Shown piece by piece: positions 6,587-13,314 of a stretch of DNA of 13,314 bases (position 1 is the first letter of the stretch; the number at the start of each line of letters is the position of its first letter). Below the pieces are notes generated by a model. That model ran no database searches. It was given only the letters and a program-made list of their open reading frames with translations, and was not told the origin of the DNA. This stretch comes from an uncultured Treponema sp. GTDB lineage: Bacteria; Spirochaetota; Spirochaetia; Treponematales; Treponemataceae. The translations under genes were made by a program, and so were the position numbers. The stretch is from NCBI GenBank assembly GCA_937891125.1, contig CALAEZ010000104.1, positions 1 through 13,314 of the forward strand. Reading direction: 5' to 3'.

Positions 6587-7786
6587 CTAGCCCGCGAGAG
6601 CTTCTACCGGATCAAGCTTGGCGGCGCGGCTTGCAGGATTTAAGCCAAAGAAAATGCCAACAAACACGCTGAACACAAACGAGATTAAGCACGCGCCCAC
6701 CTGAATGGCAAAGGGCTGCCCTTTTACGTATTCCACCGCAAAGCTGATTGCAATACCCAGCAGAATGCCAAGCGAGCCGCCTAAAAGCGTAATGCTTGCG
6801 CTTTCTACCAGAAACTGCCGGCGGATTGCGGCAGGACTTGCGCCCAGTGCCTTTCTAATGCCAATTTCCTGCCTGCGCTCGGTTACCGTTACAATCATAA
6901 TGTTCATAATGCCAATGCCGCCGACAAGCAGGCTGATTGCCGCAATGCCCGAAAGCATAAGACTTAGCGTTTTTGTAATTGAGTTCATCTGCTCAATAAA
7001 CGTCTGCATGGACGTAACGTTTACCGAATAGTCGGTGCCGCTTTTTTCCTTTGCGTAGGCGGTCGCATCGGTTACGATTTTGGTACAATTTTGCGGCGAC
7101 ATGGCCTGAATCATAATCGTGCTGGCGGCAGGATTTGGCTCAATCTTTTTTGCGTAAAAACCGCGCGGAATGTAAATGCCGGTGGTGCTGCTTTCCATGC
7201 CGCTCGTCTGCTCTTTAAGTACGCCCACCACGTGGAACGGAAACGGCACACTGCTTGAAACGGCAAGCACGGTGCGCCCGACCGCGTTTCCGTCAGGGAA
7301 AAGAGCTGAGGCGACTTCGCTTCCGAGCACGACCTTCTGCGCACCGTAAAAATCGTCAGTCACCGTAAAATAGTCGCCGTAGTCAAGCACAAGCCCGCAC
7401 ATCTCAAGGTAGCCGGCTTCGACCGCCGTGCAGCTGGAAGTAACGCTCGTCTCTCCATAGCTTAACGTGGCAGAAAGCGTGTTTTTGTACCAGATTTTTT
7501 TTACGTTCTCAATATGATTAAACATGTCCTCGCGGAATGTTTCGTCAAACACAAGCGTTACCGCATCGCGTTGGCGGCGCATAAAGCCTGTACTTACCTG
7601 CACAAGGTCAAGTCCGCTTGAGCCAAATGTCGCCTGAATTTCTTTTGTGGAGCTTTGCCCCATGCTCGTAATGACAATAACGCTTGCCACGCCGATAATC
7701 ACGCCGAGCAGCGACAAAAAGGTGCGCGTCTTATTGCGGGTAAAGTTTTGAATCGCGTTTATAAAATCTTCAATCATTTTTTTCAT
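6587..7786 (-). CDS. MacB/FtsX-type ABC transporter permease
   Basis: A 399-residue inner-membrane protein with the MacB layout: TM1 at about 22-42, a large periplasmic domain (43-270), then TM2 (272-299), TM3 (331-353) and TM4 (360-382). Strong family marks are SLLGVIIGVASVI in TM1, VGGIGIMNIMIVTVTERRQEIGIRKALGAS (287-317, which couples to the ATPase) and the ending NPASRAAKLDPVEAL. In these mechanotransmission transporters the permease transmits ATP-driven motion to the periplasm instead of carrying substrate across the inner membrane. Last gene of the pump operon: its ATG lies 17 nt inside the ATPase gene, preceded by AGGCGG. M4 is an alternative start. In E. coli MacB the ATPase and permease are fused; here they are separate genes. 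Substrate unknown (antibiotic, peptide, lipid or siderophore are all possible). Confidence 0.92.
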   Translation of the reverse strand: MKKMIEDFINAIQNFTRNKTRTFLSLLGVIIGVASVIVITSMGQSSTKEIQATFGSSGLDLVQVSTGFMRRQRDAVTLVFDETFREDMFNHIENVKKIWYKNTLSATLSYGETSVTSSCTAVEAGYLEMCGLVLDYGDYFTVTDDFYGAQKVVLGSEVASALFPDGNAVGRTVLAVSSSVPFPFHVVGVLKEQTSGMESSTTGIYIPRGFYAKKIEPNPAASTIMIQAMSPQNCTKIVTDATAYAKEKSGTDYSVNVTSMQTFIEQMNSITKTLSLMLSGIAAISLLVGGIGIMNIMIVTVTERRQEIGIRKALGASPAAIRRQFLVESASITLLGGSLGILLGIAISFAVEYVKGQPFAIQVGACLISFVFSVFVGIFFGLNPASRAAKLDPVEALAG

Positions 7787-8501
7787 CCGCCTGAATTTGA
7801 CCGTCTAAAATGCGTATGCAGCGGCGGGTGCTTGCGCCGATTTTCGGGTCGTGGGTGACAATCACAATTGTCGTGCCACCAGCGTTTATTTCGCCGAACA
7901 GGTCAAGCACGGCGCGGCCGGTTGAACTGTCCAACGCACCGGTCGGCTCATCGGCAAGGATTATCTGCGGGCGCGTTACCGTGGCGCGCGCGATTGCAAC
8001 ACGCTGCTTCTGTCCGCCGGAAAGCTCTGCCGGCAGGTGCTTCATGCGGTTTTCAAGCCCTACGCGCTCCAAGGCCGCCGCCGCCATGTCTTTTCTAAGC
8101 GCGCGCTCAATACCCTGATAGCGGAGCGGAATCATCACGTTTTCAAGCACGTTCATCGAAGGCAGAAGATGGTACTGCTGGAACACAAAGCCGACCGTTT
8201 TATTGCGTAAAACGGCAAGCTCCTTTTCGCTCATGGTGGCAGTTTCTTTTCCACCAACGGCGACCATGCCGCTTGTCGGGCGGTCAAGGCAGCCAATCAT
8301 GTTCATGCAGGTAGATTTTCCGCTTCCGCTCGGTCCCATTATCGAAACAAATTCGCCGTGCGCAATGGAAAAGCTTATGCCGCGCGGGGCATGCACGGTC
8401 TCTTCGCCCATTGCGTAGGTTTTTACCACATCGCGCATTTCGATAACGTTTGCTAATGCAGCGTCGGCATTGCTGCCTGCGCAGTCTGTATGCCTATCCA
8501 T
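7770..8501 (-). CDS. MacB/LolD-type ABC transporter ATP-binding protein
   Basis: A 243-residue cytoplasmic ATPase. It shows Walker A GPSGSGKST (56-64), Q-loop FVFQQYHLLP (Q108/Q109), signature LSGGQKQR (160-167), Walker B IILADEP (180-186) with catalytic E185, D-loop GALD (188-191) and switch His in VTHD (H217). All catalytic elements are intact. The NMIGCLDRPTSG segment after Walker A is characteristic of the MacB/LolD/FtsE branch. It powers the permease encoded immediately downstream. The ATG at 8501 shares one base with the adaptor stop (TAATG), and GGGAGG lies six nt upstream, which supports this start. The first ~17 residues are extra relative to the usual family start. One oddity is VHAPRG at 36-41, where the family normally has VHALRG. 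Confidence 0.93.
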   Translation of the reverse strand: MDRHTDCAGSNADAALANVIEMRDVVKTYAMGEETVHAPRGISFSIAHGEFVSIMGPSGSGKSTCMNMIGCLDRPTSGMVAVGGKETATMSEKELAVLRNKTVGFVFQQYHLLPSMNVLENVMIPLRYQGIERALRKDMAAAALERVGLENRMKHLPAELSGGQKQRVAIARATVTRPQIILADEPTGALDSSTGRAVLDLFGEINAGGTTIVIVTHDPKIGASTRRCIRILDGQIQADEKND

Positions 8502-9562
8502 TAGAAGCCTCCCGGTGGCGGGCCGCCCATGCCGCCCATCTGGTTATTCTGCTGGCTCTTGTTGCTGCCGTTCCTGCTGTTTATGCGCATGCGTCCGCTC
8601 TTGCTTGCGCTCGACTGCGCCTTAAGCTTTTCGCCGCCCTCAAGGCCGCTTTTTATATTCACGTATTCAATGCCGTACGGCTCGACTTCAACTTCAACCT
8701 TCTGCGTCTTTCCGTTTGCTTCGATAATTTCCACAAAGGTAGAGCCTTTTTCATGCCCGATTGCGTAGCGTTCCACCACGAGCTTTGCTTCCGGATCGGT
8801 AATCTGAATTTTTCCGGTAAAGCTGAAATTCGGTAAGATTTCTGCCGGCGCGTCGTCAATGCGCACCTTTGCGTTTACCACGGTAGCTCCGCGGCTGGTC
8901 ACTTCGCCGATTGCAGGGTACGACACAAGATAGCCTTCCACCGTGCCGCTGTAGGCAGGAAACGTAAATTCCACCTTCTGCCCCGGCTTAAGCTTGTACA
9001 CATCGGTTTCTGCAATTTCGACCTCTGCCGTTAAATAACTGGTGTCGACGAGCGTGCCGATTTCGTCTTTTGCTTCAAGATAGTCGCCGGGATCTACGTC
9101 GAGACTTGCAATTACGCCGTCAAAGGTGGCGACAATTTTACGGTCGCGGATTTTCTGCACCAGCGAAATGCGCTGGGTTTCCAAAAGCTCAATTTCGCGC
9201 CTAGCTCCGGTGATTTTAGAAGAAGCGATGTCATAGTCGAGCTTTGCAAGATTGTACTGCTGCTCGCTGTCGTCTTCCTGCAGGATTAAGTCGCCTTTTT
9301 TTACATGGTCGCCTTCCTTTACGTACACGCCCACAACCGTGCCGTCATTTAAGGCTTCAAGCGACTGCTCTTTTGCCGCGCTCACCGTGCCTGCAATCTC
9401 AATAACGTTCTCGTAGATTTCGGCACGCACCGTATACGTTGTAGCTCCCGCATTCTTTTTTGCGCTTACAATCTTGCGCGACACAAAAAGAGAAGCGGCA
9501 ATAAAGACAAGCACGCACACAACCGCAAGTGCTATTTTTTTCTTTTTAGAAAGCTTTTTCAT
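8501..9562 (-). CDS. MacA/HlyD-type periplasmic adaptor (membrane fusion protein)
   Basis: A 353-residue protein with a basic N-terminus, one membrane anchor (10-28), a first lipoyl half (about 57-97, AGTVSA...VKEGDHVKKGDLIL), a helical hairpin (98-142), the second lipoyl half (143-172, VATFDGVIASLDVDPGDYL), a beta-barrel (about 173-255, with KPGQKVEFTFPAYSGTVEG) and a membrane-proximal domain ending KSGLEGGEKL. It should join the MacB permease to the outer-membrane channel across the periplasm. The hairpin is only about 45 residues, roughly half that of E. coli MacA. The C-terminus is a low-complexity Ser/Asn/Gln then Gly/Pro tail (MGGMGGPPPGGF). The start overlaps the channel stop by four bases (9559-9562), with GGGAGAG about nine nt upstream. 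Family is secure; substrate is not. Confidence 0.91.
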   Translation of the reverse strand: MKKLSKKKKIALAVVCVLVFIAASLFVSRKIVSAKKNAGATTYTVRAEIYENVIEIAGTVSAAKEQSLEALNDGTVVGVYVKEGDHVKKGDLILQEDDSEQQYNLAKLDYDIASSKITGARREIELLETQRISLVQKIRDRKIVATFDGVIASLDVDPGDYLEAKDEIGTLVDTSYLTAEVEIAETDVYKLKPGQKVEFTFPAYSGTVEGYLVSYPAIGEVTSRGATVVNAKVRIDDAPAEILPNFSFTGKIQITDPEAKLVVERYAIGHEKGSTFVEIIEANGKTQKVEVEVEPYGIEYVNIKSGLEGGEKLKAQSSASKSGRMRINSRNGSNKSQQNNQMGGMGGPPPGGF

Positions 9563-11283
9563 TTTGTAATCTCTCCCTTTACGTTGGCGGCAGCAGTTGC
9601 CGCAGAGCCGACAGTGCCAGCATTTGCAGTAGAACCCAATGTACCAGCAGTTGCCGTGCCTGCAGCCGTTGCGTCATCGTCACGCGCAAACAGCAGCTTT
9701 GTTTCGTTATTGTAGATTATGTATTCAGTTGCGTTGATTAACAGATTAAGGCGCGCCATATCGCGGTTGTCGCGGGAATCGTAATAGTCGCTTGCCGTGA
9801 TTATGCCCTGCCGGTACCACTCAGCCATGTCTTTTTCAAGCTTTTCGTACATGTCAAATTCTTCATGGTAGCTGGTGCGACTCCAGGCAAGGTCTGAAAG
9901 CGTCGTCTGGCGGTCGATTACATCGGTTTCGTAGTCGTCGCTTGCGGTTGAAAGCGCGATTTTTTCAAGCTGCTCATCAAGCTGATTCTGCACCTTTGTA
10001 ATGGCGCGCGTGCGAAACGTATTCGGCACAATGCCAAACGAAAGCGTGTAAATCGGAATAGTCTCGCTCGTTACATCGTAGCGGTTAAACCCGAGCACGC
10101 TGGTATTTGTCGGAAGCGCAACGCCTGCCGCAAGCGACACGCCGCGCCACTCAAGGCTGAGCTTTCCGCCAACGGTGTCTGAATGAATCTGCGTGCTTTC
10201 GTCTCCCGCAGAAAGCGAGCTGTCGTAATTAAACGTGTATTCGGCGGTCGCCTTAAGCGTAATGTCGCTGTCAGCCTCGCGCTTTAATGCGCCAATATAG
10301 GCATCCCATCCGGCACTTTCCGCCTCGCCATACATTTTCTCGTCAAACGAAAGCACGTCTACGCCCTCTACCTCAGGAATTGCAAACGGCAGAAACGCAA
10401 GAGCCGAGCGGTAGGCAAGCTCGCTTTCGTTTAAAATTGCGTCGTCCGGCGCGCTGTCTGCCAACGACTCGTCGCGCTCATAGGTAAGCCCGCACTTCCG
10501 GGCAAAAATTGCCGTCTCGCGCTCCAGTCTGCGCTCTGCCTGCTCAACGTCGCGCTTATCGCTCTGCACCTGCAGGGCAGCCTGCCGGTAAGTGGAAGAA
10601 GATTCTGAATAGCCCTGCGCGACAAGCTTACGAAGAGCAGTGTCGTCGTCATACAGGTCGGCTTTTTTTTCAAGCACCGTGACCGCGTAGCCGTAGAGCG
10701 TTTTAAGCGAAGTATAAAAAGCGGTTTCTGCATTTAACGCGCGGTCTTTTACATCGCGCTCAGCTTCAAGAACAGCCCGCTCAGCTTCTAAAAGCGTAAC
10801 CTGGCGCGTTTTAGATGAGCCGCTTAGAATATCTGTTGTAATCGAAAGCGTTCCGCCTGAAAGCGTTTTTTCGCCGTCATCAATTTGTATCGGCAGGCTT
10901 GCGCTTACCGTGGTGTTGTTGAGGGCAGGAAGCGAAAGCGAGGCTCCAGGATTTATGTCGACATAGCTTTTTCCGCCGATTGAGTAGAGCGTTACCGTGC
11001 CGCTAGAAAGCTCAAAAGAAGTGCCGTTATCTATTTTAGTGGATTTTAATGAAAGCCTCTGAGACTGGGCAGTTAAAGAAAGCTTTTGCAGCTCAAGGTC
11101 GTTCTGCAAATAACCGGCGAGAAAATCGTATAAACGCTGGTAGTCTGCATGTTCGCCCTCTGCCAACGGCAGCGCGTCCGCCTGACTTTGAGCTGCAACG
11201 GGCAGTGAAGAAACCGCGGTCAGAAAAAACGCAGCAGGTAAAAGCAGGAAACGGGAGCTAAAAAACTTTTTATGCCTCTTCAT
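9559..11283 (-). CDS. TolC-like outer-membrane efflux channel protein
   Basis: 574 residues from the ATG at 11283. That start gives a clear signal peptide (MKRHKKFFSS, hydrophobic core, cleavage after V-A-A31) and has AGGG just upstream. The open frame continues to 11400, but the extra 39 residues lack any signal character and cover the promoter. Two long helical regions, about 162-262 (ERAVLEAERDVKDRALNAETAFYTSL...) and 425-532 (QLDEQLEKIAL...YYDSRDNRDMARLNLLINATEYIIY), alternate with beta-rich segments (85-150 and 340-420). This is the repeat layout of TolC/OEP proteins, which trimerise into an outer-membrane barrel with a periplasmic tunnel. Similarity to named members looks weak, so the call rests on layout plus gene context. 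It is longer than TolC (~490), and residues 535-574 form an Ala/Gly/Thr-rich tail. First gene of the pump operon. Confidence 0.82.
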   Translation of the reverse strand: MKRHKKFFSSRFLLLPAAFFLTAVSSLPVAAQSQADALPLAEGEHADYQRLYDFLAGYLQNDLELQKLSLTAQSQRLSLKSTKIDNGTSFELSSGTVTLYSIGGKSYVDINPGASLSLPALNNTTVSASLPIQIDDGEKTLSGGTLSITTDILSGSSKTRQVTLLEAERAVLEAERDVKDRALNAETAFYTSLKTLYGYAVTVLEKKADLYDDDTALRKLVAQGYSESSSTYRQAALQVQSDKRDVEQAERRLERETAIFARKCGLTYERDESLADSAPDDAILNESELAYRSALAFLPFAIPEVEGVDVLSFDEKMYGEAESAGWDAYIGALKREADSDITLKATAEYTFNYDSSLSAGDESTQIHSDTVGGKLSLEWRGVSLAAGVALPTNTSVLGFNRYDVTSETIPIYTLSFGIVPNTFRTRAITKVQNQLDEQLEKIALSTASDDYETDVIDRQTTLSDLAWSRTSYHEEFDMYEKLEKDMAEWYRQGIITASDYYDSRDNRDMARLNLLINATEYIIYNNETKLLFARDDDATAAGTATAGTLGSTANAGTVGSAATAAANVKGEITK

Positions 11284-11290
11284 GTACCCT

Positions 11291-11319
11291 ACTATACTGT
11301 TGATACTGTAAACTGTCTT
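11291..11319 (-). promoter_or_regulatory. Candidate promoter of the efflux operon
   Basis: On the minus strand AAGACA (11319-11314, 4 of 6) and TATAGT (11296-11291, 5 of 6) are 17 nt apart. Only seven nt (AGGGTAC) separate the -10 from the ATG at 11283, so the mRNA would start at or next to the start codon. The AGGG also looks like a Shine-Dalgarno sequence, which would be useless for a leaderless mRNA; a different upstream promoter would resolve this conflict. Confidence 0.4.
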
Positions 11320-11330
11320 GATGTTACAGA

Positions 11331-11366
11331 ATAACTCGTTGTTATCCCGATAAAATGTTGTTATCG
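11331..11366 (+). repeat. Clustered operator-like repeats upstream of the efflux operon
   Basis: GTTGTTATC occurs at 11338-11346 and 11357-11365, 19 nt (about two helical turns) apart. The second copy is part of an inverted repeat, CGATAA-aatgttg-TTATCG (11348-11366), and the first lies in ATAAC-tcgtt-GTTAT (11331-11345). The cluster ends 11 bp upstream of the candidate -35 of the efflux operon, a position suited to an activator or repressor. No regulator gene is in the window. Confidence 0.5.
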
Positions 11367-11371
11367 TCTGA

Positions 11372-11408
11372 GAGTTTGAATGTTCCGCAAAGCAAAACAT
11401 TCAAACTC
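11372..11408. repeat. Perfect 13-bp inverted repeat between the efflux operon and the chemoreceptor gene
   Basis: GAGTTTGAATGTT (11372-11384) and AACATTCAAACTC (11396-11408) are perfect inverse complements around an 11-nt centre. Neither side is followed by a T-run, and the two flanking genes diverge, so it does not fit a terminator. It lies about 90 bp upstream of the channel gene and 120 bp upstream of the chemoreceptor gene. A binding site for a dimeric regulator, or an RNA hairpin, are the plausible readings. Confidence 0.8.
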
Positions 11409-11462
11409 GTCGTGCGTTGTTGTGGCGCCCTCCATGGCGCAGCTGCGGTAACGGTGTTTTCT

Positions 11463-11491
11463 ATTTGTTTTTTTCGCAAATATGCCGATAA
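11463..11491 (+). promoter_or_regulatory. Sigma-28 (FliA/FlaA-type) promoter of the chemoreceptor gene
   Basis: GCCGATAA at 11484-11491 is an exact match to the -10 consensus of flagellar sigma-28 promoters. The -35 side is poor: the T-rich stretch around 11463-11474 contains GTTT but no TAAA at the ideal distance. A housekeeping -10 (GATAAT, 11487-11492) overlaps, so dual recognition is possible. Transcription would start near 11499, leaving a leader of about 29 nt. Confidence 0.6.
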
Positions 11492-11516
11492 TATAAGAAC
11501 CAAGAACAAACCTTAT

Positions 11517-11521
11517 AGGAG
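11517..11521 (+). promoter_or_regulatory. Ribosome-binding site of the chemoreceptor gene
   Basis: AGGAG, six nt before the ATG at 11528, fixes the start of the chemoreceptor. The encoded N-terminus (MKSLKLSAKI then a membrane segment) agrees with it. Confidence 0.8.
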
Positions 11522-11527
11522 TCTGTA

Positions 11528-13314
11528 ATGAAAAGCCTGAAACTTTCTGCTAAAATTAGTATGCTGATGGCAGTTGCTATCATCGTAGCGTCCGTTGCCG
11601 TTGGACTTGTTTCTATACGGGTGAGCTCAAGCGAGATTACCGACCTTATTCTAGAAAATCTTGAAACAACCGAGCTTGGCGTTCTCGATATTCTGGACAA
11701 CTGGCGAGCAACGCTTGAATCTTCTACTCTCGTGCTTGCTGACAAAACACGCCTTGCAACCGCATTAACCGCAAACGACTTTGATACTGTCGAGAGCTTA
11801 ACCGAAGAACAGTCAGAGGTTCTCGACACCGATTTTCTTATTGTTACCGACGAACACGGCATTGTCGTCGGTGGCGCCCGCCGCGGCTTTGACCTTTCAA
11901 AGTCTGTCGCTGTGCAGGAAGCGCTCAAAGGCCAAAAATTCTGCGCGTATGAATCAAACGAGCTGTGGGAATACAGTCAGGTGGTTGCCTACCCGATAAA
12001 GACAAACGACAGCATTGTCGGCACTGTCCTTGGCGGCTACAGTCTTGCAAGCAAAGAGTTTGTACAGGAAGTAAAGGATAATTTTAAGGTTGAATGTACC
12101 ATTTTTGAAGGAAACAAACGCGTAGCAACAACGCTGACAAGCATCGGCGTTAAAATCGGCTCGACATTAGACAATCAGTCGATTGTGACAATGGTCTTAC
12201 GAAACGGCGAGCGCTTTGAAGGCACCAATGTTATCGCCGGTGCCAAATTTCTGTCAGAATATGCACCGATTCAAGACGCAAACGGCACCATTTCCGGTAT
12301 GCTCTTCGTTGCAAAAACTACGCAGACAATAACAAATGCCACCAGCAAAATCACCGGAATTGTCATTCCCATTATCATCGTCATGGTGATTGCACTGGTC
12401 ATTTTTGCCGGCATACTGCTTACCCACCTTCTGCGACCATTAAATGGCGTAAAAGACACGCTGAACGACATCTCTTCCGGCGATGCAGACCTTACCAAGC
12501 GCATTGAACTTAAGTCACAGGACGAAATTGGCGACGTTGTTAACGGATTTAACGCGTTTGCGGGCAAACTGCAGGCGATTATTGCGGACGTCAAGACGTC
12601 AAAAGACGACCTGGTTGTTGCGGGTGACGATATGGCAAGCGCGGCACAGGACACCGCAAGTTCAATCACGGAGATTATCGCCAACATCGAAAGCATGCAC
12701 AAGCAGATTGAAGGTCAGAAGGCATCTGTTGACCAGACTGCCGGTGCGGTAAACGAGATTGCGTCTAACATTGAATCTCTGGAACGCATGATTGAAAGCC
12801 AGTCAAGCGGTGTAACGCAGGCTTCTGCGGCAGTAGAAGAAATGATTGGCAACATCTCATCCGTCAATTCTTCTATGGACAAGATGGCGTCTTCATTCGG
12901 TGAACTGCGCACCAACGCACAGACCGGCTTTACCAAACAGCAGGCGGTAAACGACCGCGTTAAGGAAATTGAAAGCCAGTCAGAAATGCTGCAGGAAGCG
13001 AATGTGGCAATCGCTTCTATCGCAAGCCAGACGAACTTGCTCGCTATGAACGCGGCAATCGAAGCGGCTCACGCGGGCGAGGCTGGAAAGGGCTTTGCGG
13101 TCGTTGCGGACGAAATCCGAAAGCTCTCAGAAACTTCTTCGGCTCAGTCAAAGACAATCGGCGATCAGCTGTCGAACATAAAGGACTCAATCAGTCAGGT
13201 TGTTTCCGCTTCCGGCGAGTCTGCAATCGCATTTGAGGCTGTTTCTAAAAAACTTGAAGAAACCGATGCCCTTGTCATGCAGATTAAGGCGGCAATGGAA
13301 GAGCAGAATGAAGG
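11528..13314 (+). CDS. Methyl-accepting chemotaxis protein with Cache sensor, N-terminal 595 codons (3' end outside window)
   Basis: The frame is open from 11528 to the right edge. TM1 is at about 11-30, a periplasmic sensor at 31-275, TM2 at about 276-299, HAMP at 300-352 (starts RPLNGVKDTLNDISSGDADLT), then the long coiled-coil signalling domain. The highly conserved hairpin tip, IASQTNLLAMNAAIEAAHAGEAGKGFAVVADEIRKL, is at about 498-533; it binds CheW and CheA. The sensor carries FEGNKRVATT...G (193-207), a pattern of the Cache_3-Cache_2 / double-Cache families, which bind small organic ligands; the ligand is not predictable. The returning helix and the receptor's end, including any further methylation sites, are outside the window. 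A sigma-28-type element upstream suggests expression with flagellar and chemotaxis genes. It is divergent from the efflux operon with 244 bp between the starts. Confidence 0.95.
   Translation, partial: MKSLKLSAKISMLMAVAIIVASVAVGLVSIRVSSSEITDLILENLETTELGVLDILDNWRATLESSTLVLADKTRLATALTANDFDTVESLTEEQSEVLDTDFLIVTDEHGIVVGGARRGFDLSKSVAVQEALKGQKFCAYESNELWEYSQVVAYPIKTNDSIVGTVLGGYSLASKEFVQEVKDNFKVECTIFEGNKRVATTLTSIGVKIGSTLDNQSIVTMVLRNGERFEGTNVIAGAKFLSEYAPIQDANGTISGMLFVAKTTQTITNATSKITGIVIPIIIVMVIALVIFAGILLTHLLRPLNGVKDTLNDISSGDADLTKRIELKSQDEIGDVVNGFNAFAGKLQAIIADVKTSKDDLVVAGDDMASAAQDTASSITEIIANIESMHKQIEGQKASVDQTAGAVNEIASNIESLERMIESQSSGVTQASAAVEEMIGNISSVNSSMDKMASSFGELRTNAQTGFTKQQAVNDRVKEIESQSEMLQEANVAIASIASQTNLLAMNAAIEAAHAGEAGKGFAVVADEIRKLSETSSAQSKTIGDQLSNIKDSISQVVSASGESAIAFEAVSKKLEETDALVMQIKAAMEEQNE

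Noticed and set aside
6555..6590. Hairpin between the convergent toxin and permease genes (GAAGA...TCTTC) as a shared terminator
   Set aside because: The stem is only five pairs plus a mismatch and two more pairs, with a large loop and no T-run on either strand.
11284..11400. Upstream extension of the channel gene to an ATG at 11400
   Set aside because: The extra 39 residues have no signal-peptide character, would push the real signal sequence inside the protein, and cover the repeats and candidate promoter. The ATG at 11283 is far better.
11420..11475. GCGCC-ctccat-GGCGC followed downstream by T-rich sequence as a terminator
   Set aside because: The stem is five pairs and the T-run starts more than 25 nt later, next to the chemoreceptor promoter. 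There is no upstream plus-strand gene that needs terminating.
12271..12702. Minus-strand open frames of 143 and 155 codons within the chemoreceptor gene (also 11461-11928)
   Set aside because: They lie opposite a strongly conserved chemoreceptor reading frame and have no ribosome-binding sites or recognisable domains.

Overview
The window reads as chromosomal DNA of a Gram-negative-type, motile bacterium. It most resembles a host-associated spirochaete such as Treponema, but this is inferred from overall style: roughly balanced GC, a very large low-lysine surface-protein gene, an outer-membrane efflux channel, and a chemoreceptor behind a perfect sigma-28 -10 element. No rRNA, tRNA, CRISPR array or insertion sequence was seen.

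Layout. (1) Positions 1-5637, minus strand: the first 1,879 codons, all open, of a giant secreted repeat protein whose 3' end lies beyond the left edge. It has a signal peptide, five Trp/Asn-Trp 'head' motifs, long stretches of 20-25-residue beta-solenoid rungs, two copies of a ~140-residue module and a 57-nt tandem repeat. (2) Positions 5638-5784: a divergent control region with one strong-looking promoter in each direction. (3) Positions 5785-6566, plus strand: a two-gene type II toxin-antitoxin operon (Phd/YefM-like antitoxin, PIN/VapC toxin) with a 4-base overlap. (4) Positions 6587-11283, minus strand: a four-gene operon, in transcription order TolC-like outer-membrane channel, MacA/HlyD-like adaptor, MacB-type ATPase, MacB/FtsX-type permease. 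The genes overlap by 4, 1 and 17 bases. (5) Positions 11284-11527: a divergent control region with a 13-bp perfect inverted repeat, a 9-bp direct repeat and a GCCGATAA element. (6) Positions 11528-13314, plus strand: the first 595 codons of a Cache-type methyl-accepting chemotaxis protein that leaves the right edge.

How the genes work together. The four-gene operon encodes a complete envelope-spanning pump: the ATPase and permease form the inner-membrane motor, the adaptor bridges the periplasm and the channel crosses the outer membrane. Its substrate cannot be read from sequence. The toxin-antitoxin pair is self-contained, and nothing shows that the giant protein is a client of the pump. The chemoreceptor is probably under flagellar/chemotaxis control, separate from the pump it diverges from.

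The most interesting signals are the architecture of the giant protein, a promoter that places its ATG at the predicted +1 (a possible leaderless mRNA), the repeat-rich region between pump and chemoreceptor, and an adaptor with an unusually short alpha-hairpin.
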